NCBI GenBank assembly: GCA_019247255.1
Contig: JAFAPJ010000405.1
Coordinates: 1 to 5,799 of the forward strand
Length of the DNA stretch: 5,799 nt
Reading direction: 5' to 3'
DNA from: Methylobacteriaceae bacterium
GTDB taxonomy: Bacteria; Pseudomonadota; Alphaproteobacteria; Rhizobiales; Beijerinckiaceae
Shown here: piece after piece, positions 1 to 5,539 of the stretch
Position numbering within the stretch: the stretch's first letter is position 1
Layout of the letters: every line of letters begins with the position of its first letter
Position numbers and translations under genes: made by a program
The notes under the pieces: model-generated
Told to the model about the DNA's origin: nothing
Databases searched by the model: none
The model's input: only the letters and a program-made list of their open reading frames with translations

Positions 1-288
1 AAGGAGATCGAGAGCGAGATCGACGCGATCCCGGGCGTCGTCGAGAGCGCCGTCATCGGGGTCCCGCATCCCGATTTCGGGGAAGGGGTCACGGCCGTCG
101 TGGTGGCGGCCGAGGGCGCCGATCTCGACGAGCGGAAGGTGCTGGTCGCGCTCGAAGGCCGGCTTGCCAAGTTCAAGCTGCCGAAACGGGTGCTCTTCGT
201 GGGCGACCTGCCGCGCAACGCGATGGGCAAGGTTCAGAAGAACCTGCTGCGGGACGCGAATGCGGGCCTCTACGGGCCCGCGTCCTGA
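1..288 (+). CDS. matB: Malonyl-CoA synthetase, C-terminal part (partial, 5' end outside window)
   Basis: The reading frame is open from base 1 and stops with TGA at 286-288, leaving 95 residues. It is the C-terminal subdomain of an acyl-adenylate-forming (ANL) enzyme. It opens with KEIESEIDAIPGVVESAVIG, the A8-region helix and strand that follow the hinge, then VPHPDFGEGV. It ends with the A10 motif PRNAMGKVQKNLLR, whose Lys at bases 229-231 (fragment residue 77) is the expected adenylation lysine. In the family this lysine orients ATP and the carboxylate; in Rhodopseudomonas palustris MatB it is controlled by acetylation. MatB makes malonyl-CoA from malonate, ATP and CoA in the cytosol. The MGKVQKNLLR ending is typical of MatB, but another short- or medium-chain acyl-CoA ligase cannot be excluded without the N-terminal domain. 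The gene converges on the next one with a 3-bp gap. Confidence 0.75.
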   Translation, partial: KEIESEIDAIPGVVESAVIGVPHPDFGEGVTAVVVAAEGADLDERKVLVALEGRLAKFKLPKRVLFVGDLPRNAMGKVQKNLLRDANAGLYGPAS

Positions 289-291
289 CGT

Positions 292-612
292 TCAGCCGGC
301 GAGCGGGGGCAGCTCATCGAAGGATGGGCGCGACAGGCGCCACGGCCGCGCGGTCGAGGTCGCGGAGGTTTCGGACGCCTTGAGCGGGCGGACCGAGCCG
401 TCCATCGAGATCTCGCCGATGTTGAGGAAGCCGAAGACCTGAAGCCGCGCCGCGATCGCCTTCGTCTCTCGGTCGTCTGCCGCGACCACGAACGCGCCGT
501 TCGTGTACACCGTGTCGAGCAGGCTCTTCTGGTCGCGGCCGTCCTGTCGGGCGGCACGGGGTCCGGGGAATCGCACCACGTTCGTGGCGGCGGCGGCACT
601 CTGCTGACGCAT
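292..612 (-). CDS. Small conserved-looking hypothetical protein, 106 aa
   Basis: I do not recognise this protein. Starting at the ATG read from 612 down to 610, it has an Ala/Gln-rich N-terminus and a basic stretch NVVRFPGPRAARQ (residues 11-23). A folded-looking core at about 29-76 contains KSLLDTVYTNGAFVVAADD, then ETKAIAARLQVFGFLNIGEI. The tail is Ser/Thr/Pro-rich and ends FDELPPLAG. There is no signal peptide or membrane segment, so it is probably a small cytosolic protein. A TTG 36 bases upstream (646-648) would give 118 residues; neither start has a convincing Shine-Dalgarno, and I prefer ATG. The mixed hydrophobic/charged core, unlike the Arg/Ser-rich frames opposite it, supports real coding. 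It converges with matB and is transcribed divergently from the stress protein gene. Confidence 0.65.
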   Translation of the reverse strand: MRQQSAAAATNVVRFPGPRAARQDGRDQKSLLDTVYTNGAFVVAADDRETKAIAARLQVFGFLNIGEISMDGSVRPLKASETSATSTARPWRLSRPSFDELPPLAG

Positions 613-767
613 ACGCGAACTCGCTTCACTCAACTCACGCCCGGACAATTGGCCAGGAAGCTTTAAGCCTCGGCTAACCTCGCCGCCGGGGCCGCTGGCC
701 CCTTTCGGAACGCCCGGGCCTCGGGCAGCATGGCTGCGGCCCGCGCCCGATCCGCCGGAGGTTCCGC
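613..767. promoter_or_regulatory. Divergent intergenic region with short dyads
   Basis: This 155-bp spacer must hold the promoters for the minus-strand small gene and the plus-strand stress protein gene. On the plus strand it contains the dyad GGGGCC-GCT-GGCCCC (688-702) followed directly by TTT. That resembles a short intrinsic terminator or attenuator in the stress-gene leader. A second small hairpin is GCAGC-ATG-GCTGC (725-737). GGAAC occurs at 707-711 within TTCGGAACGCC, the same 11 bases found at the EcfG-type promoter at 4815, but no CGTT lies 16-17 bases downstream (17 gives CATG). No -35/-10 pair on either strand is strong enough to call. Confidence 0.45.
757..761 (+). promoter_or_regulatory. 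Shine-Dalgarno that fixes the GTG start of the stress protein
   Basis: GGAGG lies 6 bases before the GTG at 768. It is the best ribosome binding site in the window. It decides the start, because there is no in-frame ATG close upstream and the protein begins MKTLLVPT, a normal first beta strand of a Usp domain. Confidence 0.8.
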
Positions 768-1604
768 GTGAAGACCCTGCTCGTCCCGACCGAGACCCAC
801 GAGGTGATGAGCTCGGTCCTGGCCACGGCCCTGCTGATCCAGGGCCGCTTCGGGAGCTACGTCGAGGGCTTCGCGCTTCGGCCCGCGATCCCGGATTACG
901 TGCCGATCGACATGGTGAGCGGGCTCGCTTGGCACGTGGACGAGAAGGCCGACGAGGAGACGCGGCGCGCCGCGCACACGCTCTTCCAGGATACGATGGC
1001 GGGCCGGGGCGTGGCGCCGGCCGAGCCCGGAGCCCATGGCGGCGGATGGGGCTGGCATCCGAAGGCGCCGGCCGGCGACGCGTTCCTGGCGAGCCACGGC
1101 CGCGTCTTCGACGCCGTCGTGCTCGGCCGCCCGGTCAGCGGACGGGCGCAGCCCTCCATGGCGACGCTCGAGACCGCGCTCTTCGAGACCGGCCGTCCCG
1201 TCATCATCGCTCCGCCGACTGCGCCGACCGCGCTCGGCCGGACGGTCGTGATCGCCTGGAACAGCTCGACCGAGACGGCCCGGACGGCCGCCTTCGCGAT
1301 GCCGTTCCTCCTTGCGGCCGAGCGCGTCGTCGTGCTGACGGTCGAGGGCTGGTCCGTCCCGGGCCCGAGCGGCGATCAGCTTGCCGCCTCGCTTCGACGG
1401 CACGGGATCGCGGTCGAGAGCGTGATGGCGCCGAATCCGCGCCGAAGCGTCGGCGAGGTGCTCCTGACAACGACGGCCGAGCTCGGGGGCGACCTTCTGG
1501 TCAAGGGCGCCTATACCCAGAGCCGGCTTCGGCAGATGATCTTCGGCGGTGCGACGGCGCACATCCTGGCGCAGGCCGAGCTCCCGGTGATCATGGCGCA
1601 TTGA
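768..1604 (+). CDS. Universal stress protein family, tandem Usp domains, 278 aa
   Basis: This is a two-domain universal stress protein of the alphaproteobacterial kind, expected in the cytosol and usually tied to general stress tolerance. Domain 1 spans about residues 1-150: first strand MKTLLVPT, a later strand FDAVVLGRP (114-122) and RPVIIAPP (143-150). Domain 2 spans about 157-277: GRTVVIAWNSSTETARTAAF (158-176), DLLVKGAYTQSRLRQMIFGG (242-261), closing with LPVIMAH. In ATP-binding members the last motif is Gly-x2-Gly-x9-Gly-Ser/Thr. Here the second Gly is Thr250 and the Ser/Thr position is Gly261, so nucleotide binding is doubtful. Domain 1 has no recognisable version of the motif. The start is GTG with GGAGG 6 bases upstream. 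The gene is separated from dgcN by 111 bp of structured DNA, so co-transcription is possible but not shown. Confidence 0.85.
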   Translation: MKTLLVPTETHEVMSSVLATALLIQGRFGSYVEGFALRPAIPDYVPIDMVSGLAWHVDEKADEETRRAAHTLFQDTMAGRGVAPAEPGAHGGGWGWHPKAPAGDAFLASHGRVFDAVVLGRPVSGRAQPSMATLETALFETGRPVIIAPPTAPTALGRTVVIAWNSSTETARTAAFAMPFLLAAERVVVLTVEGWSVPGPSGDQLAASLRRHGIAVESVMAPNPRRSVGEVLLTTTAELGGDLLVKGAYTQSRLRQMIFGGATAHILAQAELPVIMAH

Positions 1605-1715
1605 GCGCGCGGGAGCAGGACAGGCCTGCGGCAGGCCGGTCTCGCCGGCTCCCGCAAGCTGTCCTATGGAGGCGGCGCGCGGCCCCGGCCCGGGCGGCCG
1701 CGCGAGGGTGACCGC
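1605..1715 (+). promoter_or_regulatory. Structured 111-bp spacer upstream of dgcN
   Basis: The spacer holds two long inverted repeats whose arms interleave. GCGGGAGC (1609-1616) pairs with GCTCCCGC (1648-1655), and the adjacent AGGACAG (1617-1623) pairs with CTGTCCT (1659-1665). They can therefore form either a pseudoknot or alternative hairpins. Between them lies a small hairpin, GGCCT-GCGGC-AGGCC (1623-1637). No run of T follows any of these stems, so a standard intrinsic terminator is not supported. A leader RNA structure, a Rho-dependent end of the stress-gene transcript, or a protein binding site would all fit. I see no convincing -35/-10 pair. Confidence 0.4.
1676..1704 (+). repeat. GC-rich inverted repeat just before the dgcN ribosome binding site
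   Basis: CGCGCGGCC (1676-1684) and GGCCGCGCG (1696-1704) are perfect 9-base complements around an 11-base loop that is itself CCGG/CCCGGG-rich. The 3' arm ends at the first base of the GAGGGTGA Shine-Dalgarno (1704-1711) for the ATG at 1716. In RNA the hairpin would stack against the ribosome binding site, so it could modulate translation of dgcN. It could also be chance in DNA this rich in GC. Confidence 0.45.
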
Positions 1716-2750
1716 ATGTCGATCCTTCCGCCTTACCTGATGTTCCTCGGCGACGTGCCGGACCGGCTCGCCGCGAAGACGGCCTACGGCATCGTCGATT
1801 GGCGGCGCGACTGGTGCCTCGGCCAGCTCCGGCTCGACGGCTGCCAAGCCGACCTCGACCTGCCCGACCTGACCGTCGCGGAAGCTGCCGCGCAGGGTGC
1901 GAAGACCCTCATCGTCGGCATCGTGAACGCGGGCGGCGTCCTGAACGAGGCCTGGATCCCGACGATCCTCGAGGCGTTGGCGAGCGGCCTCGACGTCGCG
2001 AGCGGCCTCCACATCCGGCTGGGCTCCGACCCGCGCATCGCCGAGGCCGCCCGGACCCATGGGCGCCAGCTCTTCGACGTGCGCCATTCGGACCAGCGCT
2101 TCGCGACCGGCAAGGGCACGAAGCGGCCGGGCCTGCGACTCCTAACGGTCGGGACGGATTGCTCGGTCGGCAAGAAGTACACGGTGCTCGCGCTCGAGCG
2201 CGCCATGCGCGAGCGCGGCCTCAAGGCCGATTTCCGGGCCACGGGGCAAACGGGCGTCTTCATCTCCGGCCGGGGCGTCGCGATAGACGCGGTCGTGGCG
2301 GATTTCATCTCGGGCGCGGCCGAATGGATCTCGCCGGAGAACGAGCCGGACCATTGGGACCTCGTCGAGGGCCAGGGCTCGCTGTTTCACCCGTCCTTCG
2401 CGGGCGTGACGCTCGGGCTGCTCCACGGGGCGCAGCCCGATGCGTTCGTCGTCTGCCACGAGCCGACCCGAACCAGGATGCGCGGCGTCGAGCATCCGTT
2501 GCCCTCGATCGCGGACGTGATCGACCTCACGATCCGCTGCGGACGGCTGACGAATCCGGCGATCCGGCCGGTCGGCATCGCGGTCAACACGGAAGCGCTC
2601 GCCGAGGACGAGGCCCGGCGCGTGCTCGAGGGCTACGCGGCCGAGCACGGCCTGCCTGCGACCGATCCGATCCGGTTCGGGGTCGGCACGATCGTCGACC
2701 GAATCGAGGCCGATTTTCCGGCGGCGGCGCCCCTCCGTCGCAGCGCCTGA
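1716..2750 (+). CDS. dgcN: D-glutamate N-acetyltransferase family protein DgcN (DUF1611), 344 aa
   Basis: The protein matches the DgcN branch of DUF1611 along its length. It opens PYLMFLGDVPDRLAAKTAYG (6-25), followed by the N-terminal-domain segments DWCLGQLRL and IVGIVNAGG. The C-terminal domain begins at LLTVGTDCSVGKKYT with a P-loop-like GTDCSVGKK (146-154), then DFRATGQTGVFISGRGVAID, LVEGQGSLFHPSFAGVTLG and CHEPTRTRMRG. DgcN is reported to acetylate D-glutamate, giving N-acetyl-D-glutamate, which the racemase DgcA converts to the L form for assimilation. The P-loop has Lys instead of Ser/Thr after the GK. Length is normal for the family. The start is ATG with GAGGGTGA 4 bases upstream, directly behind a 9-bp GC hairpin. 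No dgcA lies in the window; the exporter gene follows 4 bp later, so the D-glutamate role is inferred by homology only. Confidence 0.82.
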   Translation: MSILPPYLMFLGDVPDRLAAKTAYGIVDWRRDWCLGQLRLDGCQADLDLPDLTVAEAAAQGAKTLIVGIVNAGGVLNEAWIPTILEALASGLDVASGLHIRLGSDPRIAEAARTHGRQLFDVRHSDQRFATGKGTKRPGLRLLTVGTDCSVGKKYTVLALERAMRERGLKADFRATGQTGVFISGRGVAIDAVVADFISGAAEWISPENEPDHWDLVEGQGSLFHPSFAGVTLGLLHGAQPDAFVVCHEPTRTRMRGVEHPLPSIADVIDLTIRCGRLTNPAIRPVGIAVNTEALAEDEARRVLEGYAAEHGLPATDPIRFGVGTIVDRIEADFPAAAPLRRSA

Positions 2751-2754
2751 CGCG

Positions 2755-4239
2755 ATGGACGCGGCGACTCCCGATCACCTCCGGCCGCCGGAGCCGCTGA
2801 CCCCGGGCGACCTGCGCTCCATCTTCGTCGGGGTCATGTTGGCGCTGTTCCTGTCGGCGCTCGACCAGACGATCGTCGCGACCGCGATGCCGACCGTCGG
2901 GCGGGACCTCGGCGATGTGCAGCACCTGCCCTGGGTCGTGACCGCCTACCTGATCGCCTCGACCGCCGCGACGCCGCTCTACGGCAAGTTCAGCGACATG
3001 CATGGCCGACGCGTCACCATGCTGATCGCGATCGGGGTGTTCCTCGTCGGCTCCGTCGTTTGCGCGCTCGCGCCGACGATGCTGTTGCTGGTCGCCGGGC
3101 GCGCCCTGCAGGGCCTCGGCGGCGGCGGCCTGATGGCGCTCAGCCAGACGATCATCGCGGACCTCGTCAGCCCGCGCGAACGCGGCCGCTACCAGGGCTA
3201 TTTCGGCACCGTCTTCGCGACCTCGAGCCTGCTCGGGCCGCTGCTGGGCGGCTTCTTCGCCGAGAGCCTGCACTGGTCGCTGATCTTCTGGATCAACCTG
3301 CCGCTCGGCGCCCTCGCGCTCTGGCTCGTGAACGCGCGGCTGAAGAAGCTGCCCGTCATGCACCGCCGGCACCGGCTCGACGGGCTCGGCGCGCTGCTCC
3401 TCGTCGGCGCCACCATGTCGCTCATGCTGGCCTTGAGCTGGGGCGGCTCGGAACATCCCTGGACGTCGCCCCCGATCCTCGGGCTCGTCGCGCTCTCGGC
3501 CGTGCTGTGGGCCGGGTTCGGCCGGCGCATGGGCCGGGCGCCGGAGCCGCTGATCCCGCTCGCGATCCTGCGCGACCGGGTCGTCCGGACCGCGACGGCC
3601 GCCGGCGCGCTCGCCATGGGGACCTATATCGGGCTCACGATCTTCGTGCCGATCTATTACGAGCTGAGCCTCGGTCTGACGGCACGCGAATCCGGCGCCG
3701 CGCTGATTCCCGTGATGATCGGCGTCGTGCTGGGCGCCACGGTGTCCGGGCGCACGATGGCGGTCGTGCGGCACTACAAGCGCATCCCGCTTTGCGGCCT
3801 CACCGTCTCCGTCCTGGCGCTCGGGACGGTCGCGGCGACGGCCGGCACCCTCCCGTCCTGGGCGCTCATCACCCTTCTCGGGCTGTCGAGCGTCGGCCTC
3901 GGAAGCCTCCTGCCGGTCGCGACCGTCTCGGTCCAGAATGCGGTCGATCCCGGCCATCTCGGCACGGCGACCGCCACGATGAACTTCTGCCGCCAGCTCG
4001 GCGGAGCGCTCCTTGTCGCGGCCTTCGGAGCGCTCGTCCTCGGCGGCGGCTCGGTTCACGGGCTCTCGCCGGACAGCTTCGTGCGGGGTGGCGCCGACCT
4101 GTCGGCGAGCTTCGGCCGCCTCTTCTGGGCCGCGACCGCGGGCCTCGCCGGCAGCCTCGCCTTCCTGGTCTCGATGGAGGAGCGGCCGCTGCGCGAGCGC
4201 CGCGCGACCGCGCCGGCCGAGGACCAGGCTGCCTCATGA
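2755..4239 (+). CDS. MFS multidrug-type exporter, DHA2 (EmrB/QacA) family, 494 aa
   Basis: This is an inner-membrane proton-driven antiporter of the 14-helix DHA2 class. Hydrophobic segments lie at about residues 22-44, 58-77, 87-106, 108-132, 148-168, 174-194, 209-229, 239-255, 279-300, 313-332, 344-362, 366-390, 411-431 and 455-473. Family motifs are clear: motif D1 [17 protein letters not shown] (36-52), motif [14 protein letters not shown] (77-89) and motif C around SLLGPLLGG (158-166). The substrate cannot be read from sequence, and no EmrA-type membrane-fusion partner is present. The gene begins 4 bp after dgcN without a good Shine-Dalgarno, which suggests translational coupling. It overlaps folE by ATGA. 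This context raises export of an N-acetylated or pterin-related compound as a guess, not a finding. Confidence 0.88.
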   Translation: MDAATPDHLRPPEPLTPGDLRSIFVGVMLALFLSALDQTIVATAMPTVGRDLGDVQHLPWVVTAYLIASTAATPLYGKFSDMHGRRVTMLIAIGVFLVGSVVCALAPTMLLLVAGRALQGLGGGGLMALSQTIIADLVSPRERGRYQGYFGTVFATSSLLGPLLGGFFAESLHWSLIFWINLPLGALALWLVNARLKKLPVMHRRHRLDGLGALLLVGATMSLMLALSWGGSEHPWTSPPILGLVALSAVLWAGFGRRMGRAPEPLIPLAILRDRVVRTATAAGALAMGTYIGLTIFVPIYYELSLGLTARESGAALIPVMIGVVLGATVSGRTMAVVRHYKRIPLCGLTVSVLALGTVAATAGTLPSWALITLLGLSSVGLGSLLPVATVSVQNAVDPGHLGTATATMNFCRQLGGALLVAAFGALVLGGGSVHGLSPDSFVRGGADLSASFGRLFWAATAGLAGSLAFLVSMEERPLRERRATAPAEDQAAS

Positions 4240-4805
4240 GCCGGCCGACGCAGGCCGAGGCGGAGGAGGCCGTCCGCACCCTCATCCGCTGGGCGGGTGA
4301 CGACCCGGCGCGGGAAGGGCTCGCCGAGACGCCGGCCCGGGTCGCGCGGGCCTACAAGGATTGGTATTCGGGCTACGACCAGGAGCCGGCCGAGTATCTC
4401 CGACGCACCTTCGAGGAGGTCGGCGGCTACGACGAGATCGTGGTGCTCCGCGCGATCCCGTTCGAATCGCATTGCGAGCACCACATGGCGCCGATCATCG
4501 GCGAGGTTCACGTCGGGTATCTGCCGAACCGGCGCGTGGTGGGCATCTCGAAGCTCGCGCGCCTCGTCGACGCCTATGCGCGCCGCCTGCAGATCCAGGA
4601 GCGGCTGACGGCCGAGATCGCCGACACGCTCCAGGAGGTGCTGCAGCCACGCGGCGTCGCCGTCGTGGTCGAGGCGACGCACGAATGCATGACGACGCGC
4701 GGCGTCGGCAAGCGCGGCGTCGCGATGGTGACGAGCCGCATGCTGGGCGCCTTCCGCAACAACCCCGCGACGCGCCAGGAATTCCTGGCCGCGATCGGCA
4801 AATGA
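4236..4805 (+). CDS. folE: GTP cyclohydrolase I (type IA), 189 aa
   Basis: FolE converts GTP to 7,8-dihydroneopterin triphosphate and formate, the first step to tetrahydrofolate and related pterins, as a cytosolic zinc-dependent toroidal decamer. The zinc ligands are visible: Cys80 and His83 in SHCEHHMAP, and Cys151 in [10 protein letters not shown]; His82 is the expected catalytic histidine. Other family signatures are [14 protein letters not shown] (27-40), [19 protein letters not shown] (94-112), [14 protein letters not shown] (117-130) and the ending [17 protein letters not shown]. The N-terminus is short, starting almost at the core helix, but otherwise the protein looks complete and active. 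The start ATG overlaps the exporter stop (ATGA at 4236-4239), with GAGGA and CAGG in the exporter tail as possible ribosome binding sites. Sitting behind an exporter rather than folate or histidine genes is unusual and suggests a second folE copy may exist elsewhere. Confidence 0.95.
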   Translation: MSRPTQAEAEEAVRTLIRWAGDDPAREGLAETPARVARAYKDWYSGYDQEPAEYLRRTFEEVGGYDEIVVLRAIPFESHCEHHMAPIIGEVHVGYLPNRRVVGISKLARLVDAYARRLQIQERLTAEIADTLQEVLQPRGVAVVVEATHECMTTRGVGKRGVAMVTSRMLGAFRNNPATRQEFLAAIGK

Positions 4806-4814
4806 GCCGCCTTC

Positions 4815-4839
4815 GGAACGCCGCCCGTCCTCGCACGTT
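4815..4839 (+). promoter_or_regulatory. EcfG-type general stress response promoter
   Basis: GGAAC (4815-4819) and CGTT (4836-4839) are separated by exactly 16 bases. This matches the known alphaproteobacterial EcfG/RpoE2 consensus GGAAC-N16-17-CGTT, which is controlled by the PhyR-NepR partner switch. Transcription would begin about 4846, some 26 bases before the DUF1328 start. The element is intergenic, correctly oriented, and precedes a small membrane protein and a PRC-barrel protein that would suit a stress regulon. Only the sequence match supports it here. Confidence 0.78.
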
Positions 4840-4848
4840 GCGAGGGCG
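4826..4848 (+). repeat. Stem-loop after folE, overlapping the stress promoter
   Basis: CGTCCTCGCA (4826-4835) and TGCGAGGGCG (4839-4848) form a 10-pair stem with one G-U pair and a CGT loop. It starts 20 bases after the folE stop. It could end the folE transcript, but no T run follows. Its loop and right arm overlap the CGTT -10 element, so it could instead be a DNA-level dyad, or an RNA structure only in read-through transcripts. Confidence 0.4.
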
Positions 4849-4871
4849 TCTCGGCTGGGGTGACCGTGGTC

Positions 4872-5045
4872 ATGCTGAAATGGGCCCTCATCTTCTTCAT
4901 CGTCTCGCTCGTCGCGGGCGCGCTCGGCTTCACGGGGATCGCGAGCGGCGCGCGCCGGATCGCGCAGCTCCTGTTCGCGCTGTTCCTCATCATCGCGGTG
5001 GTGGTCGTGGTGATCGCTTTCGCGATCGGGCAGGCGGTGTTCTGA
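4872..5045 (+). CDS. DUF1328 small membrane protein, 57 aa
   Basis: From ATG at 4872 the peptide begins [20 protein letters not shown], the normal opening of DUF1328 (UPF0391, YtjA-like) proteins. It has two hydrophobic helices at about residues 3-20 and 31-52. The short basic loop between them contains [10 protein letters not shown] (21-30). It is expected in the inner membrane; the biochemical role of the family is unknown, though members are often stress-induced. A GTG at 4860 would add four residues, but MLKWA is the family start, and GGGGTGA (4857-4863) sits 8 bases before the ATG as a fair ribosome binding site. The predicted EcfG promoter at 4815-4839 would drive it. Its stop overlaps the likely CTG start of the next gene. 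Confidence 0.85.
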   Translation: MLKWALIFFIVSLVAGALGFTGIASGARRIAQLLFALFLIIAVVVVVIAFAIGQAVF

Positions 5046-5482
5046 CGGCGCTTGCGGCGTCCTGCCTCCTCGCGGGCGCCGCCGCCGCGCAGACGCCTGC
5101 CCCCACGATCACGCAGGAGGCTCCGCCGGTCGGGGCACCCGTCCCGCCCAGCTTGCCGGCGCAGGCGCCGAACCGCTTCGTCCCCCTGTCGGCGGACGCG
5201 ACGCTCGCGTCACGCATCATCGACGTCACCGTCACCAACCCGGCCGGCGACGTGCTCGGCGAGGTCGTCGACCTCGCCTTCGACGAGGGCCGGACGCTGC
5301 GGGCCGTGGTCGTCGCGGTCTCGGTCGCGCCGGGCGCCATGTCGCGCTTCGTCGCCGTCGATCCGGCCGCGTTCACGCTCGGTCCGGACGGCGGCGGCCA
5401 TCGCCGCGCGCTGCTCGCCGCATCCCTCGAGGAGATCCGGGCGGCGCCCGCCATTCGCTACCGCAGCGGCTTCGCCGAGTGA
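5042..5482 (+). CDS. Secreted or periplasmic PRC-barrel domain protein, 146 aa, probable CTG start
   Basis: The frame encodes an N-terminal hydrophobic segment [16 protein letters not shown] (residues 2-17), which looks like a signal peptide with cleavage near AAA-QTP. A Pro/Ala-rich linker follows (18-48), then a PRC-barrel-like domain at about 50-140: [52 protein letters not shown] and a final [15 protein letters not shown]-barrels are small beta domains; exported ones in Rhizobiales are common but poorly characterised. No ATG, GTG or TTG stands near the signal peptide in this frame. CTG at 5042 overlaps the preceding TGA as CTGA, and AGG (5032-5034) lies 7 bases upstream. Without it, TTG at about 5153 would lose the signal sequence. 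The n-region lacks positive charge, so the true start is uncertain. It is probably co-transcribed with the DUF1328 gene. Confidence 0.7.
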   Translation: MTALAASCLLAGAAAAQTPAPTITQEAPPVGAPVPPSLPAQAPNRFVPLSADATLASRIIDVTVTNPAGDVLGEVVDLAFDEGRTLRAVVVAVSVAPGAMSRFVAVDPAAFTLGPDGGGHRRALLAASLEEIRAAPAIRYRSGFAE

Positions 5483-5500
5483 GGTGTGGTGCGCCTGCCA

Positions 5501-5529
5501 TTGTCGGCCCCCTGCCGCGTCGCTAGGGT
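5501..5529 (+). promoter_or_regulatory. Possible housekeeping (sigma70-type) promoter
   Basis: TTGTCGG (5501-5507) is followed after 14 bases by GCTAGGGT (5522-5529). The spacing and the TTG and GCTA cores resemble the alphaproteobacterial housekeeping pattern known from Caulobacter, but the end of the -10 matches poorly. Transcription would start near 5536, immediately before the ATG at 5540. Confidence 0.4.
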
Positions 5530-5539
5530 CTGGCCTTCC

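Noticed and set aside
262..281. Inverted repeat GCGGGCC / GGCCCGC near the matB stop as a terminator
   Set aside because: It lies inside the matB coding sequence, is only 7 bp, and has no T run after it on either strand.
649..678. TTGGCC and GCTAAC as a sigma70 promoter for the stress gene
   Set aside because: The match is weak and the distance between cores (17 bases to GCTA) does not suit the alphaproteobacterial pattern. Nothing else supports it.
663..2087. A 474-codon open frame on the minus strand
   Set aside because: It lies opposite the stress protein and dgcN genes, which carry family motifs. Its translation is Arg/Ala/Gly/Glu-rich without domains, as expected for an antisense frame in high-GC DNA.
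2584..4059. A 491-codon open frame on the minus strand
   Set aside because: It is opposite the DHA2 exporter with its clear helices and motifs. The translation is a low-complexity mix of Arg, Glu, Gln, Asp and His, a GC-codon shadow.
1716..4805. A defence, toxin-antitoxin or mobile system
   Set aside because: No nuclease, transposase, integrase, methylase or toxin-like protein is present, and all genes here match housekeeping, metabolic or transport families with uniform composition.
4361..5041. Long upstream extension of the PRC-barrel frame
   Set aside because: The extension runs through folE and the DUF1328 gene out of frame and is Arg-rich. Only the part after about 5042 shows a signal peptide and domain.
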